Positions 1 through 5,371 of a stretch of 12,822 nt of DNA are shown here, in pieces. The stretch comes from Klenkia sp. (lineage in GTDB: Bacteria > Actinomycetota > Actinomycetes > Mycobacteriales > Geodermatophilaceae): positions 1-12,822 of the forward strand of contig JAOPVM010000155.1 in NCBI GenBank assembly GCA_025966215.1, in the 5' to 3' direction. The notes under the pieces were generated by a model that saw nothing but the letters and a program-made list of their open reading frames with translations, did no database searches and had not been told where the DNA came from. Numbering within the stretch: position 1 is the first letter of the stretch; each line of letters opens with the position of its first letter. A program made the position numbers and the translations under genes.

Positions 1-71
1 AGCTACGGCTGTGGCCCCGTGTCGGCGTTCCAGGACCTACCCGGACCCCGCGGTTCCCCGGGATCACGACC
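1..71. other. Left-edge stretch with no assignable gene
   Basis: No coding region, tRNA or other RNA can be supported in these bases. Short open frames cross the stretch on the + strand but none shows a recognisable protein end, and one of them stops only inside the hairpin at 72-110. It could be the 3' end or trailer of a gene lying to the left of the window. Seeing only this fragment I cannot choose. Confidence 0.4.
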
Positions 72-110
72 AGCGCCCTTCCCGTCAGGACTCCTGACGG
101 GAAGGGCGCT
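72..110. terminator. Strong perfect hairpin, probable bidirectional terminator
   Basis: The arms at 72-89 (AGCGCCCTTCCCGTCAGG) and 93-110 are exact reverse complements, giving an 18-bp GC-rich stem with a 3-nt loop (ACT at 90-92). It starts 18 bp beyond the stop codon of the leftward DUF2461 gene, where a terminator for that operon would sit, and it could equally end a rightward transcript entering from the left. There is no proper U-tract on either side. That is common for actinobacterial terminators, but it leaves open a role as an mRNA 3'-end stabiliser instead. Confidence 0.75.
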
Positions 111-128
111 TCTCGTCGTGCAGGAGGG

Positions 129-794
129 TCAGCGGCGGCGGTCGGGTGGGGCGGTGGTGGCGCCGACGTTGTCGGCCAGCCAGTCGTTCAGGGGGCGGAG
201 GGCGCGCCACGTCGTGCGGACGCGGTCGACGACCTCGCGGCTGTCCAGCCAGTCCTCCGGGGTCCAGTGCCGGCCGCCGTGGATGCTCTTGTGACGCAAC
301 AGCTCGATCCTGGGGTGGTCCGGGTCGTAGCCGCGTGGGGCGCGCGTGAGCTGTTCCCCGTCCACCGACAGGCCTGCCCGTCGGATCTTCGCGACGAGTT
401 GTTCCAGCTGCCCGCCGGGGAGGTCGTCGTCCACCGCGCGGCGGTAACGCTCGATCTGGTCCGGTTGCATGCGCCAGGTGCCCCCGCGGGCGGCCAGTCC
501 GTCCGCGGACACCTCGACGTACCAGGCACCCGTGCCGGCGCCCGGGGGGTGCAGCACGGCGCCCTGGTGGGTCTTGTAGGGCGTCTTGTCCTTGCTGAAG
601 CGGACGTCCCGGTACGGGCGGAAGAGCTTGGTCGTGCCGAACTCGGCGGTCAGCTCCTCGACCAGCGCCAGCATGGGGGCCTTGACGTGCTCGTCGTAGA
701 CGGCCTTGTGCTCGGTCCAGTACGACTTGCTGTTGTCGGCCTCGAGGCCCTCGTAGAAGACGAGGCCCTCGTCGGGGAAGCCGGTGAAGCTCAC
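129..794 (-). CDS. DUF2461 / TIGR02453 family protein
   Basis: The 221-residue protein matches the DUF2461 family, which is widespread in bacteria and some fungi and has no established biochemical role. Family-type motifs are visible in order: a residue 21-29 segment (NSKSYWTEH), an Arg/Asp/Lys-rich block at 59-75 containing RDVRFSKDKTPYKT, a Gly/Trp turn near 87-92, and a block at 151-168 with RAPRGYDPDHP and LLRHK. Length is normal for the family and no signal peptide or membrane helix is seen, so it is probably cytoplasmic. The GTG start overlaps the TGA stop of the upstream GNAT gene (GTGA), and an AGGAG Shine-Dalgarno lies 8 nt ahead of it. It is therefore the second gene of a leftward operon with the acetyltransferase. 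The family call is firm; the function is unknown. Confidence 0.9.
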   Translation of the reverse strand: MSFTGFPDEGLVFYEGLEADNSKSYWTEHKAVYDEHVKAPMLALVEELTAEFGTTKLFRPYRDVRFSKDKTPYKTHQGAVLHPPGAGTGAWYVEVSADGLAARGGTWRMQPDQIERYRRAVDDDLPGGQLEQLVAKIRRAGLSVDGEQLTRAPRGYDPDHPRIELLRHKSIHGGRHWTPEDWLDSREVVDRVRTTWRALRPLNDWLADNVGATTAPPDRRR

Positions 795-1366
795 GCGTCG
801 GTCTCCTGGGTGGGGTCGAGCAGCACGTGCCAGCGGTGCTCACGGATGGTGGAGGTGCCCGTGTCGAGCGTGCGGGCCCAGCCGTCTGCTGCCCACCCGG
901 CCGACTCCAGGAAACCCGCGGTCACCCCGTCGGTCTCGGGCACCCACTGCTGCAGGCGCCGGACCCCGGTCGGCAGCAGCAGGTCGACCGCGGCGGCCAG
1001 GAGCCGGCTGCCGTGTCCGCGGCGTCCCCAGCGCGGTTCGACCACCAGCGCGGCCACCTCGGTGGTCGGGCCCTCGGGAGAGGGCGCCTCGTCCTGGGTG
1101 AGCTCGGCCGGCCCGTAGGCCAGGTAGCCCACCTGTTCGGGGCCCTCGGTGGCGACCAGCAGTCCGTGGCCGGGGGTGGGCGGGGAGGTGATCGCCTGCG
1201 TCCAGCTCTCGGCCGCGGCGGTCTCGTCCCAGGTGTCCAGGACGTCCAGGGGGAGCAGCGCCCGGTAGGCGGTGCGCCAGGTGACCAGCTGGACGTGCGC
1301 GATGGCCGGGGCGTCGGCAGGACGGGCGGGGCGGACGGCGGACTCGGCTCGACCGGTCAACTGCAC
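791..1366 (-). CDS. GNAT-family N-acetyltransferase
   Basis: A 191-residue single-domain GNAT protein that should transfer an acetyl group from acetyl-CoA to an amine; the acceptor cannot be read from sequence. The N-terminal region (11-60) resembles the first strand and helices of the fold. Motif A is clear: strand TEVAALVVEPRWG (102-114) followed by the acetyl-CoA pyrophosphate loop RRGHGS (115-120) and helix RLLAAAVDLLL. The motif B region, with a strand around 138-142 and GFLESAGWAADG (151-162), is also typical. The GTG start at 1366 lies 6 nt after a TAGGGT -10 hexamer, so the transcript is probably leaderless. It is divergent from the YcaQ-like gene and translationally coupled to DUF2461 downstream through a 4-bp overlap. 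Acetylation of a protein, antibiotic or small molecule are all possible. Confidence 0.88.
   Translation of the reverse strand: MQLTGRAESAVRPARPADAPAIAHVQLVTWRTAYRALLPLDVLDTWDETAAAESWTQAITSPPTPGHGLLVATEGPEQVGYLAYGPAELTQDEAPSPEGPTTEVAALVVEPRWGRRGHGSRLLAAAVDLLLPTGVRRLQQWVPETDGVTAGFLESAGWAADGWARTLDTGTSTIREHRWHVLLDPTQETDA
803..807 (-). promoter_or_regulatory. Shine-Dalgarno AGGAG for the DUF2461 gene
   Basis: On the minus strand AGGAG sits 8 nt before the GTG at 794, inside the end of the GNAT reading frame. It is the only clear ribosome-binding site in the window. It belongs to an operon-internal gene, in contrast to the genes that appear leaderless. Confidence 0.7.
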
Positions 1367-1372
1367 CCCCGC

Positions 1373-1378
1373 ACCCTA
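1373..1378 (-). promoter_or_regulatory. -10 hexamer TAGGGT of the GNAT-DUF2461 operon
   Basis: Read on the minus strand, TAGGGT fits the TANNNT actinobacterial -10 consensus and ends 6 nt before the GTG at 1366, so transcription would begin at the start codon. No good -35 is visible. It lies only 28 bp from the divergent -10 at 1407-1412. Confidence 0.55.
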
Positions 1379-1406
1379 GGCGGGCGCGCCCGTCCCACCC
1401 AGCGGG

Positions 1407-1412
1407 CAGGAT
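1407..1412 (+). promoter_or_regulatory. -10 hexamer CAGGAT of the YcaQ-like gene
   Basis: CAGGAT keeps the two most important -10 bases (A2 and T6) and ends 7 nt before the GTG at 1420. It also contains AGGA, so a weak Shine-Dalgarno reading is possible. Leaderless initiation is preferred because it matches the spacing at neighbouring genes. Confidence 0.4.
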
Positions 1413-1419
1413 CGGCCCC

Positions 1420-2631
1420 GTGCCCCCCGTCGATCGCCTCTCCGCCCCGTTGGCCCGACGCATCGCGCTCGCGGCCCAGGGGCTGGCGGACGCCCGGCCG
1501 TCGGGGGCCGCGGGAACCCGTGCCCTGCGGGCGATGGTCGAGCGGTTGGCGGTGGTCCAGATCGACTCGGTCAACGTGGTGTCGCGCAGCCACCACCTTC
1601 CCGCGTTCAGCCGCCTCGGGGCCTACGACCGGGGGCTTCTCGACGGGCTGCACGCACCCCGGCACGACGTCTTCGAGTACTGGGCGCACGAGGCCTCCTA
1701 CCTGCCGGTGCGGTTGCACCCGTTCCTGCGCTGGCGGATGGCGGCGGCCGAGCAGGAGGCCTGGGGGTCGATGACCCGGGTGGCCCGGGAACAGCCGGGA
1801 CTGGTGGCCGACCTGCTCGACCGGGTCCGCACGGGGGGCCCGCTGCGCGCCGGGGAGGTCGGCGGGGAACGGCCGAAGACCCCGGGCCAGATGTGGAACT
1901 GGCACCCGGGCAAGGCGGCACTGGAGTACCTGTTCTTCACCGGGGCGCTGACCGCGCGGTCGCGCACCGCCGGGTTCGAGCGCGTCTACGACCTGACCGA
2001 GCGGGTGCTCCCCGCCGCGGTGGTCCGAGCGCCCACCCCCGACCGGCCAGACGCGATCCGGGAGCTGGTGCGGACGGCGTCCCGGGCGCTGGGCGTGGCC
2101 AGCGAGACCGACCTGCGGGACTACTTCCGGCTGAGCCCGGTCGAGACGCGGACGGCGATCGCCGAACTCGCCGAGGGCGGGGAGCTGACCCCGGTGCAGG
2201 TCGAGGGCTGGGGGCGGCCGGCCTGGCTGGACCCCGCTGCCCGGCGGCCGAGGTGGGCCCGGGCCCGGGCGTTGCTGTCGCCCTTCGACTCCCTGGTCTG
2301 GGAGCGGCCGCGGGTGGAGCGGCTGTTCGGCTTCCGGTACCGGCTGGAGATCTACACGCCGGCCGCGCAGCGGGTGCACGGCTACTACGTGCTGCCGTTC
2401 CTGCTGGGCGAGGAGCTGGTCGGCCGGGTCGACCTCAAGGCCGACCGCCAGGCCGGGGTGCTCCGGGTGCAGGCAGCCCACGTCGAGGAGCACCACCCTG
2501 CACCGGGACTCGTGGCCGACGAGCTGGCGGCCGAGCTCCGGCTGATGGCCGGCTGGCTGGAGCTCGACGACGTCGTCGTCGCCGGACGGGGCGGGCTGGC
2601 TCCTGCCCTCACCCGCGCCGTGGGCGGCTGA
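1420..2631 (+). CDS. YcaQ/AlkX-type winged-helix DNA glycosylase (HTH_42)
   Basis: A 403-residue protein of the HTH_42 (formerly DUF1006) superfamily. Characterised members are DNA glycosylases that unhook interstrand crosslinks or excise bulky alkylated bases: E. coli YcaQ and the Streptomyces azinomycin-resistance enzyme AlkZ. The family opening ARRIALAAQGL (12-22) is present. The catalytic Q-x-D/Q motif reads QID at Q47-I48-D49, within LAVVQIDSVNVVSRSHHLP. The QxD form is YcaQ-like, whereas AlkZ has QxQ. The block FEYWAHEASYLPV follows, and winged-helix segments cover the middle and C-terminal part (for example ARALLSPFDSLVWERPRVERLFGF). Length agrees with YcaQ (about 410). The GTG start is set by good family alignment from residue 6 on. 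The gene stands alone, divergent from GNAT, and its last 23 bp overlap the opposing DUF1232 gene. The lesion it acts on cannot be determined here. Confidence 0.88.
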   Translation: MPPVDRLSAPLARRIALAAQGLADARPSGAAGTRALRAMVERLAVVQIDSVNVVSRSHHLPAFSRLGAYDRGLLDGLHAPRHDVFEYWAHEASYLPVRLHPFLRWRMAAAEQEAWGSMTRVAREQPGLVADLLDRVRTGGPLRAGEVGGERPKTPGQMWNWHPGKAALEYLFFTGALTARSRTAGFERVYDLTERVLPAAVVRAPTPDRPDAIRELVRTASRALGVASETDLRDYFRLSPVETRTAIAELAEGGELTPVQVEGWGRPAWLDPAARRPRWARARALLSPFDSLVWERPRVERLFGFRYRLEIYTPAAQRVHGYYVLPFLLGEELVGRVDLKADRQAGVLRVQAAHVEEHHPAPGLVADELAAELRLMAGWLELDDVVVAGRGGLAPALTRAVGG

Positions 2632-3025
2632 CCCCGGCCAGCCGGTGCACCACGACCAGACCCGCCGGTGTCCCCGGCCAGTGCCGGTCCAGCGCGTCGA
2701 CGCCGGCCCGGCGGACCACCGACCGCAGCGCCCAGGCGACCACGACGACGTCGTCGGCGTGGCCCAGGACGGGGACGACGTCGGGGACCAGGTCGATCGG
2801 GGAGAGCAGGTAGCCCAGGAGCAGCCACAGCCGCACCCGGACGCCCCGGGGGAGCGAGTCGTCCGTGGCCAACCGGCGGACCAACCGCACGGCGTCGGGG
2901 ACCAGCCGGACGGCGTCGCGGACCGTGAGGTCGTCCGGGCGGTGCTGCCACAGCACCGCAAGGCCCGTCAGCCAGAGGACGAACAGGCCGCCGGCCACGA
3001 TCAGGGCGGTCTGCCAGCCGGTCAC
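2609..3025 (-). CDS. DUF1232 (YkvA-type) small membrane protein
   Basis: A 138-residue protein with one confident N-terminal membrane helix (about residues 4-26, [20 protein letters not shown]) and the DUF1232 core. The core signature [21 protein letters not shown] (72-92) is nearly canonical and is followed by a hydrophobic helix. The function of the family is unknown; a membrane-associated role is inferred. I chose the GTG at 3025 rather than the open frame's upstream limit at 3109. It places a CATGCT -10-like hexamer exactly 6 nt upstream, removes an uncharacteristic Arg-rich leader, and avoids overlap with thyX. The gene is divergent from thyX (74 bp apart) and convergent with the YcaQ-like gene, overlapping it by 23 bp. 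Confidence 0.85.
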   Translation of the reverse strand: MTGWQTALIVAGGLFVLWLTGLAVLWQHRPDDLTVRDAVRLVPDAVRLVRRLATDDSLPRGVRVRLWLLLGYLLSPIDLVPDVVPVLGHADDVVVVAWALRSVVRRAGVDALDRHWPGTPAGLVVVHRLAGVSRPRRG

Positions 3026-3031
3026 CGGGTG

Positions 3032-3037
3032 AGCATG
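3032..3037 (-). promoter_or_regulatory. -10-like hexamer CATGCT of the DUF1232 gene
   Basis: On the minus strand CATGCT has A2 and T6 of the consensus and ends 6 nt before the GTG at 3025. The match is weak on its own; its support comes from having the same spacing as the other promoters in the window. Confidence 0.35.
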
Positions 3038-3085
3038 ACGGCACACGTCACCGGCCGGGTCCTGGAGGTGTCGGCGCCCTCGCCG

Positions 3086-3091
3086 TAGGGT
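3086..3091 (+). promoter_or_regulatory. -10 hexamer TAGGGT of thyX
   Basis: TAGGGT fits TANNNT and ends 8 nt before the thyX GTG at 3100, with no Shine-Dalgarno between. A leaderless or nearly leaderless thyX mRNA is inferred. No convincing -35 is seen about 17 nt upstream. Confidence 0.55.
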
Positions 3092-3099
3092 CCTCTCCC

Positions 3100-3852
3100 G
3101 TGCCCGCATTCGCCCCGCTGAAGGTCCAGGTCGTCGCGCAGACGCAGTTCACCCCGCCGGCCGACGTGCCGTGGGACACCGACGTGGACGGGGGTCAGGC
3201 GCTCGCCGAGTTCGCCGGCCGCGCCTGCTACCAGTCCTGGACCAAGCCCAACCCGGCCACCGCGACCAACGCCGGGTACCTGCGGCACATCCTCGAGGTC
3301 GGCCACCTGTCGGTGCTCGAGCACGGCACGGTGTCGATGTACCTGACCGGCGTCTCCCGCTCGCTCACCCACGAGCTGATCCGGCACCGGCACTTCTCCT
3401 ACAGCCAGCTCTCCCAGCGCTACGTCCCCGAGCGGGACGCGGCCTTCGTCGAGCCCGGCGTGATCGCCGACGACCCGGCCCTGCACCAGCTGTTCACCGA
3501 CGCCGCGGACGCCTCCCTGAAGGCCTACACCGACCTCCTCGAGGGCCTGGAGAAGCGGTTCGCCGACGTCCCCAACGCCACCCTGCGGCGCAAGCAGGCC
3601 CGGCAGGCCGCCCGGGCAGTGCTGCCCAACGCCACCGAGACCCGCATCGTCGTCACCGGCAACTACCGCGCCTGGCGGCACTTCGTGGCCATGCGGGCCA
3701 GCGAGCACGCCGACGTGGAGATCCGTGAGCTCGCCGTCCTGTGCCTGCGCGAGCTGCAGCGGGTGGCCGGGAACGTGTTCTCCGACTTCCGGATCAGCAC
3801 GCTGGCCGACGGCAGCGAGGTCGCTGCGAGCCCGTACGTCAGCGAGGGCTGA
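3100..3852 (+). CDS. thyX: Flavin-dependent thymidylate synthase ThyX
   Basis: ThyX methylates dUMP to dTMP using methylene-tetrahydrofolate, NADPH and FAD. It is a cytoplasmic homotetramer and does not produce dihydrofolate as ThyA does. The signature RHRxxSxxxxSxR is intact at residues 95-107 ([13 protein letters not shown]), with Y108 following. The second conserved block has [11 protein letters not shown] (171-181) and MRAS with R199, the position of the key dUMP-binding arginine in the M. tuberculosis enzyme. Length (250) equals the mycobacterial protein. The GTG start gives the expected N-terminus. The -10 at 3086 suggests it has its own leaderless promoter. Its position before dapA and the RNase J gene is the conserved actinobacterial order, here interrupted by one opposite-strand gene whose stop lies only 6 bp beyond the thyX stop. 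Confidence 0.97.
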   Translation: MPAFAPLKVQVVAQTQFTPPADVPWDTDVDGGQALAEFAGRACYQSWTKPNPATATNAGYLRHILEVGHLSVLEHGTVSMYLTGVSRSLTHELIRHRHFSYSQLSQRYVPERDAAFVEPGVIADDPALHQLFTDAADASLKAYTDLLEGLEKRFADVPNATLRRKQARQAARAVLPNATETRIVVTGNYRAWRHFVAMRASEHADVEIRELAVLCLRELQRVAGNVFSDFRISTLADGSEVAASPYVSEG

Positions 3853-3858
3853 GCGGGT

Positions 3859-4401
3859 TCAGCGGCTCGGGGTCGCCGTCCCGGCGGCGGCCCACAGCGC
3901 CTGGACCTCGGCGAGGACCGCGGGCAGGTCCGCGGTCGCGTCGACCTCGGCGTCGGCCGGCACCAACGCGGCCTCGGCGTGCAGCGCGTCGAACTCCACC
4001 GCGGTGAGCGGGTTGCCCGCCGACCGCGACCGGGCGACCTCGAGCGGGAGCCGCAGCGCGACGACGAACGGGTCGGCGGCCGCGGTGCGGTAGACCTCGG
4101 CCACCACCGGTCGGACGACGTCGCAGAGCACCACCTCCACCCCGGCGGCGACGAACGACGAGGCCAGCAGGCCGGCCTGCACCGCGGCCAGCCGGTGCTG
4201 GCCCTCCCCGGCTCCGGGGCGCCACGGGTCGACCGCCCCGGAGCGGACCAGGCCCCGCAGGTCGGCCACCTCGACCAGGGCGCACAGCGGGCGGGACGCC
4301 ACCAGCGCGGCGGCCACCGAGGTCGCGCCGGCGGCCGGTGGGCCGGTGATCAGCAGGGGACGGCGGAGCGGCTCGACGTCGAGGGCGGCAGCAGAGGTCA
4401 C
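3859..4401 (-). CDS. P-loop kinase-like protein with degenerate Walker A
   Basis: A 180-residue protein resembling small AAA_33 / zeta-toxin / chloramphenicol-phosphotransferase-like P-loop proteins. After strand PLLIT (15-19) comes the phosphate-binding loop, but it reads GPPAAGATS (20-28): the invariant Walker A lysine is alanine (A26, codon GCG). A Walker B-like strand VEVVLCDVV and a later Arg-rich segment (LPLEVARSRSAGNP) fit the fold. The substrate is unknown and ATP binding or catalysis may be lost. The GTG start at 4401 was chosen because a CATCAT hexamer lies 6 nt upstream and the Walker strand follows shortly after; the same frame stays open to 4743, but that would run antisense through the start of dapA. 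It is divergent from dapA and convergent with thyX, so it interrupts the usual thyX-dapA pair. No role can be assigned from context. Confidence 0.8.
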   Translation of the reverse strand: MTSAAALDVEPLRRPLLITGPPAAGATSVAAALVASRPLCALVEVADLRGLVRSGAVDPWRPGAGEGQHRLAAVQAGLLASSFVAAGVEVVLCDVVRPVVAEVYRTAAADPFVVALRLPLEVARSRSAGNPLTAVEFDALHAEAALVPADAEVDATADLPAVLAEVQALWAAAGTATPSR

Positions 4402-4407
4402 GCCCGC

Positions 4408-4413
4408 ATGATG
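4408..4413 (-). promoter_or_regulatory. -10-like hexamer CATCAT of the P-loop gene
   Basis: On the minus strand CATCAT (A2, T6) ends 6 nt before the GTG at 4401. It is weak alone but has the same spacing as the neighbouring genes, and it lies 36 bp from the divergent dapA -10. Confidence 0.35.
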
Positions 4414-4449
4414 CCGGTACGTCCGCGGCGCGTGGCCGGGAACGCTCGG

Positions 4450-4455
4450 TAGGTT
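4450..4455 (+). promoter_or_regulatory. -10 hexamer TAGGTT of the dapA-RNase J operon
   Basis: TAGGTT matches TANNNT and ends 7 nt before the dapA ATG at 4463. This spacing argues for a leaderless transcript and against the in-frame TTG at 4454, which lies inside the hexamer. Confidence 0.6.
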
Positions 4456-4462
4456 GGCGGTC

Positions 4463-5371
4463 ATGCCTGCACCCGTCGCCAGTGACCCCCGGCGGCCCTT
4501 CGGTCGACTGCTCACGGCCATGGTCACCCCCTTCACCGAGGACGGGTCGGTCGACCTGGCCGGCGCGCAGGAGCTGGCGGCCCACCTCGTCGACCGCTGC
4601 CGGCACGACGGCCTGGTCGTCAACGGCACGACCGGGGAGTCCCCGACGGTGTCCGACGCTGAGCAGCGCTCGCTGCTGGAGGTCGTGCTGGACGCCGTCG
4701 GTGACCGCGCCACCGTGGTGGCCGGCGTGGGCACCAACGACACGGCGCACTCGATCGAGAAGGCCCGGGACGCAGCCCGGCTCGGTGCGCACGCGCTGAT
4801 GGCGGTGACCCCGTACTACAGCAAGCCCCCGCAGTCCGGGCTGCTGCGGCACTTCACCGCGATCGCCGACGCCACCGACCTGCCGGTGATGCTCTACGAC
4901 ATCCCGCCGCGCTCGGTGGTGCCGATCGAGGTGGAGACCCTGGTCCGGGCCGCCGAGCACCCGCGGATCGTCGCGGTGAAGGACGCCAAGGGCGACTTCT
5001 CCGCGGTGGCGTGGACGCTGGCCCGCACCGATCTCGCGTACTACTCCGGCGAGGACGCCCTCACCCTGCCGCTGCTGTCGCTGGGCGCGGTCGGGGTGGT
5101 CAGCGTCGTGGGGCACCTCGTCGGCCCGCGGCTGGCCGACATGATCGCCGCGGTCGAGGCCGGTGACCTGGCTCGCGCCCGGGAACTGAACACCGGGATG
5201 CTGCCGGTCTACGACGGGCTGTTCCGCACCCAGGCCGCGATCCTGGTCAAGGCCGCCCTGAAGCTGCAGGGCCTGCCGGCCGGGCCGGTCCGGCCCCCGC
5301 TGGTCGACGCCACCGACGACGAGGTGGCCCGGCTGCGCCGCGACCTCGCCGCCGGCGGCATCGAGCTGTGA
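4463..5371 (+). CDS. dapA: 4-hydroxy-tetrahydrodipicolinate synthase DapA
   Basis: DapA condenses pyruvate with aspartate semialdehyde, the first committed step to diaminopimelate and lysine, in the cytoplasm. The 302-residue TIM-barrel protein has the expected landmarks. These are the substrate-binding loop NGTTGES (54-60), VTPYYSKP (115-122), the catalytic tyrosine Y145 in YDIPPRS with R150 for the carboxylate of the second substrate, and the Schiff-base lysine K173 in IVAVKDAKGD. Length is normal. An in-frame TTG exists at 4454, but ATG 4463 is better: it sits 7 nt after the TAGGTT hexamer and gives a normal N-terminus. The 3' end overlaps the RNase J gene by GTGA, so the two are co-transcribed and probably translationally coupled. 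The same dapA-rnj pairing is known in M. tuberculosis. Other aldolase-superfamily activities are possible but this context favours DapA. Confidence 0.95.
   Translation: MPAPVASDPRRPFGRLLTAMVTPFTEDGSVDLAGAQELAAHLVDRCRHDGLVVNGTTGESPTVSDAEQRSLLEVVLDAVGDRATVVAGVGTNDTAHSIEKARDAARLGAHALMAVTPYYSKPPQSGLLRHFTAIADATDLPVMLYDIPPRSVVPIEVETLVRAAEHPRIVAVKDAKGDFSAVAWTLARTDLAYYSGEDALTLPLLSLGAVGVVSVVGHLVGPRLADMIAAVEAGDLARARELNTGMLPVYDGLFRTQAAILVKAALKLQGLPAGPVRPPLVDATDDEVARLRRDLAAGGIEL

Noticed and set aside
3026..3109. Start of the DUF1232 gene at 3109
   Set aside because: It would overlap the thyX start and add an Arg-rich leader ahead of the membrane helix, and it has no promoter signal.
4454..4462. In-frame TTG at 4454 as the dapA start
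   Set aside because: The TTG lies within the TAGGTT hexamer. ATG 4463 has the right spacing to the -10 and adds no unexplained residues.
4402..4743. N-terminal extension of the P-loop gene up to 4743
   Set aside because: The extra 114 codons run antisense into dapA, have no homologous look, and place the Walker A loop abnormally deep. GTG 4401 has a -10-like hexamer 6 nt upstream.
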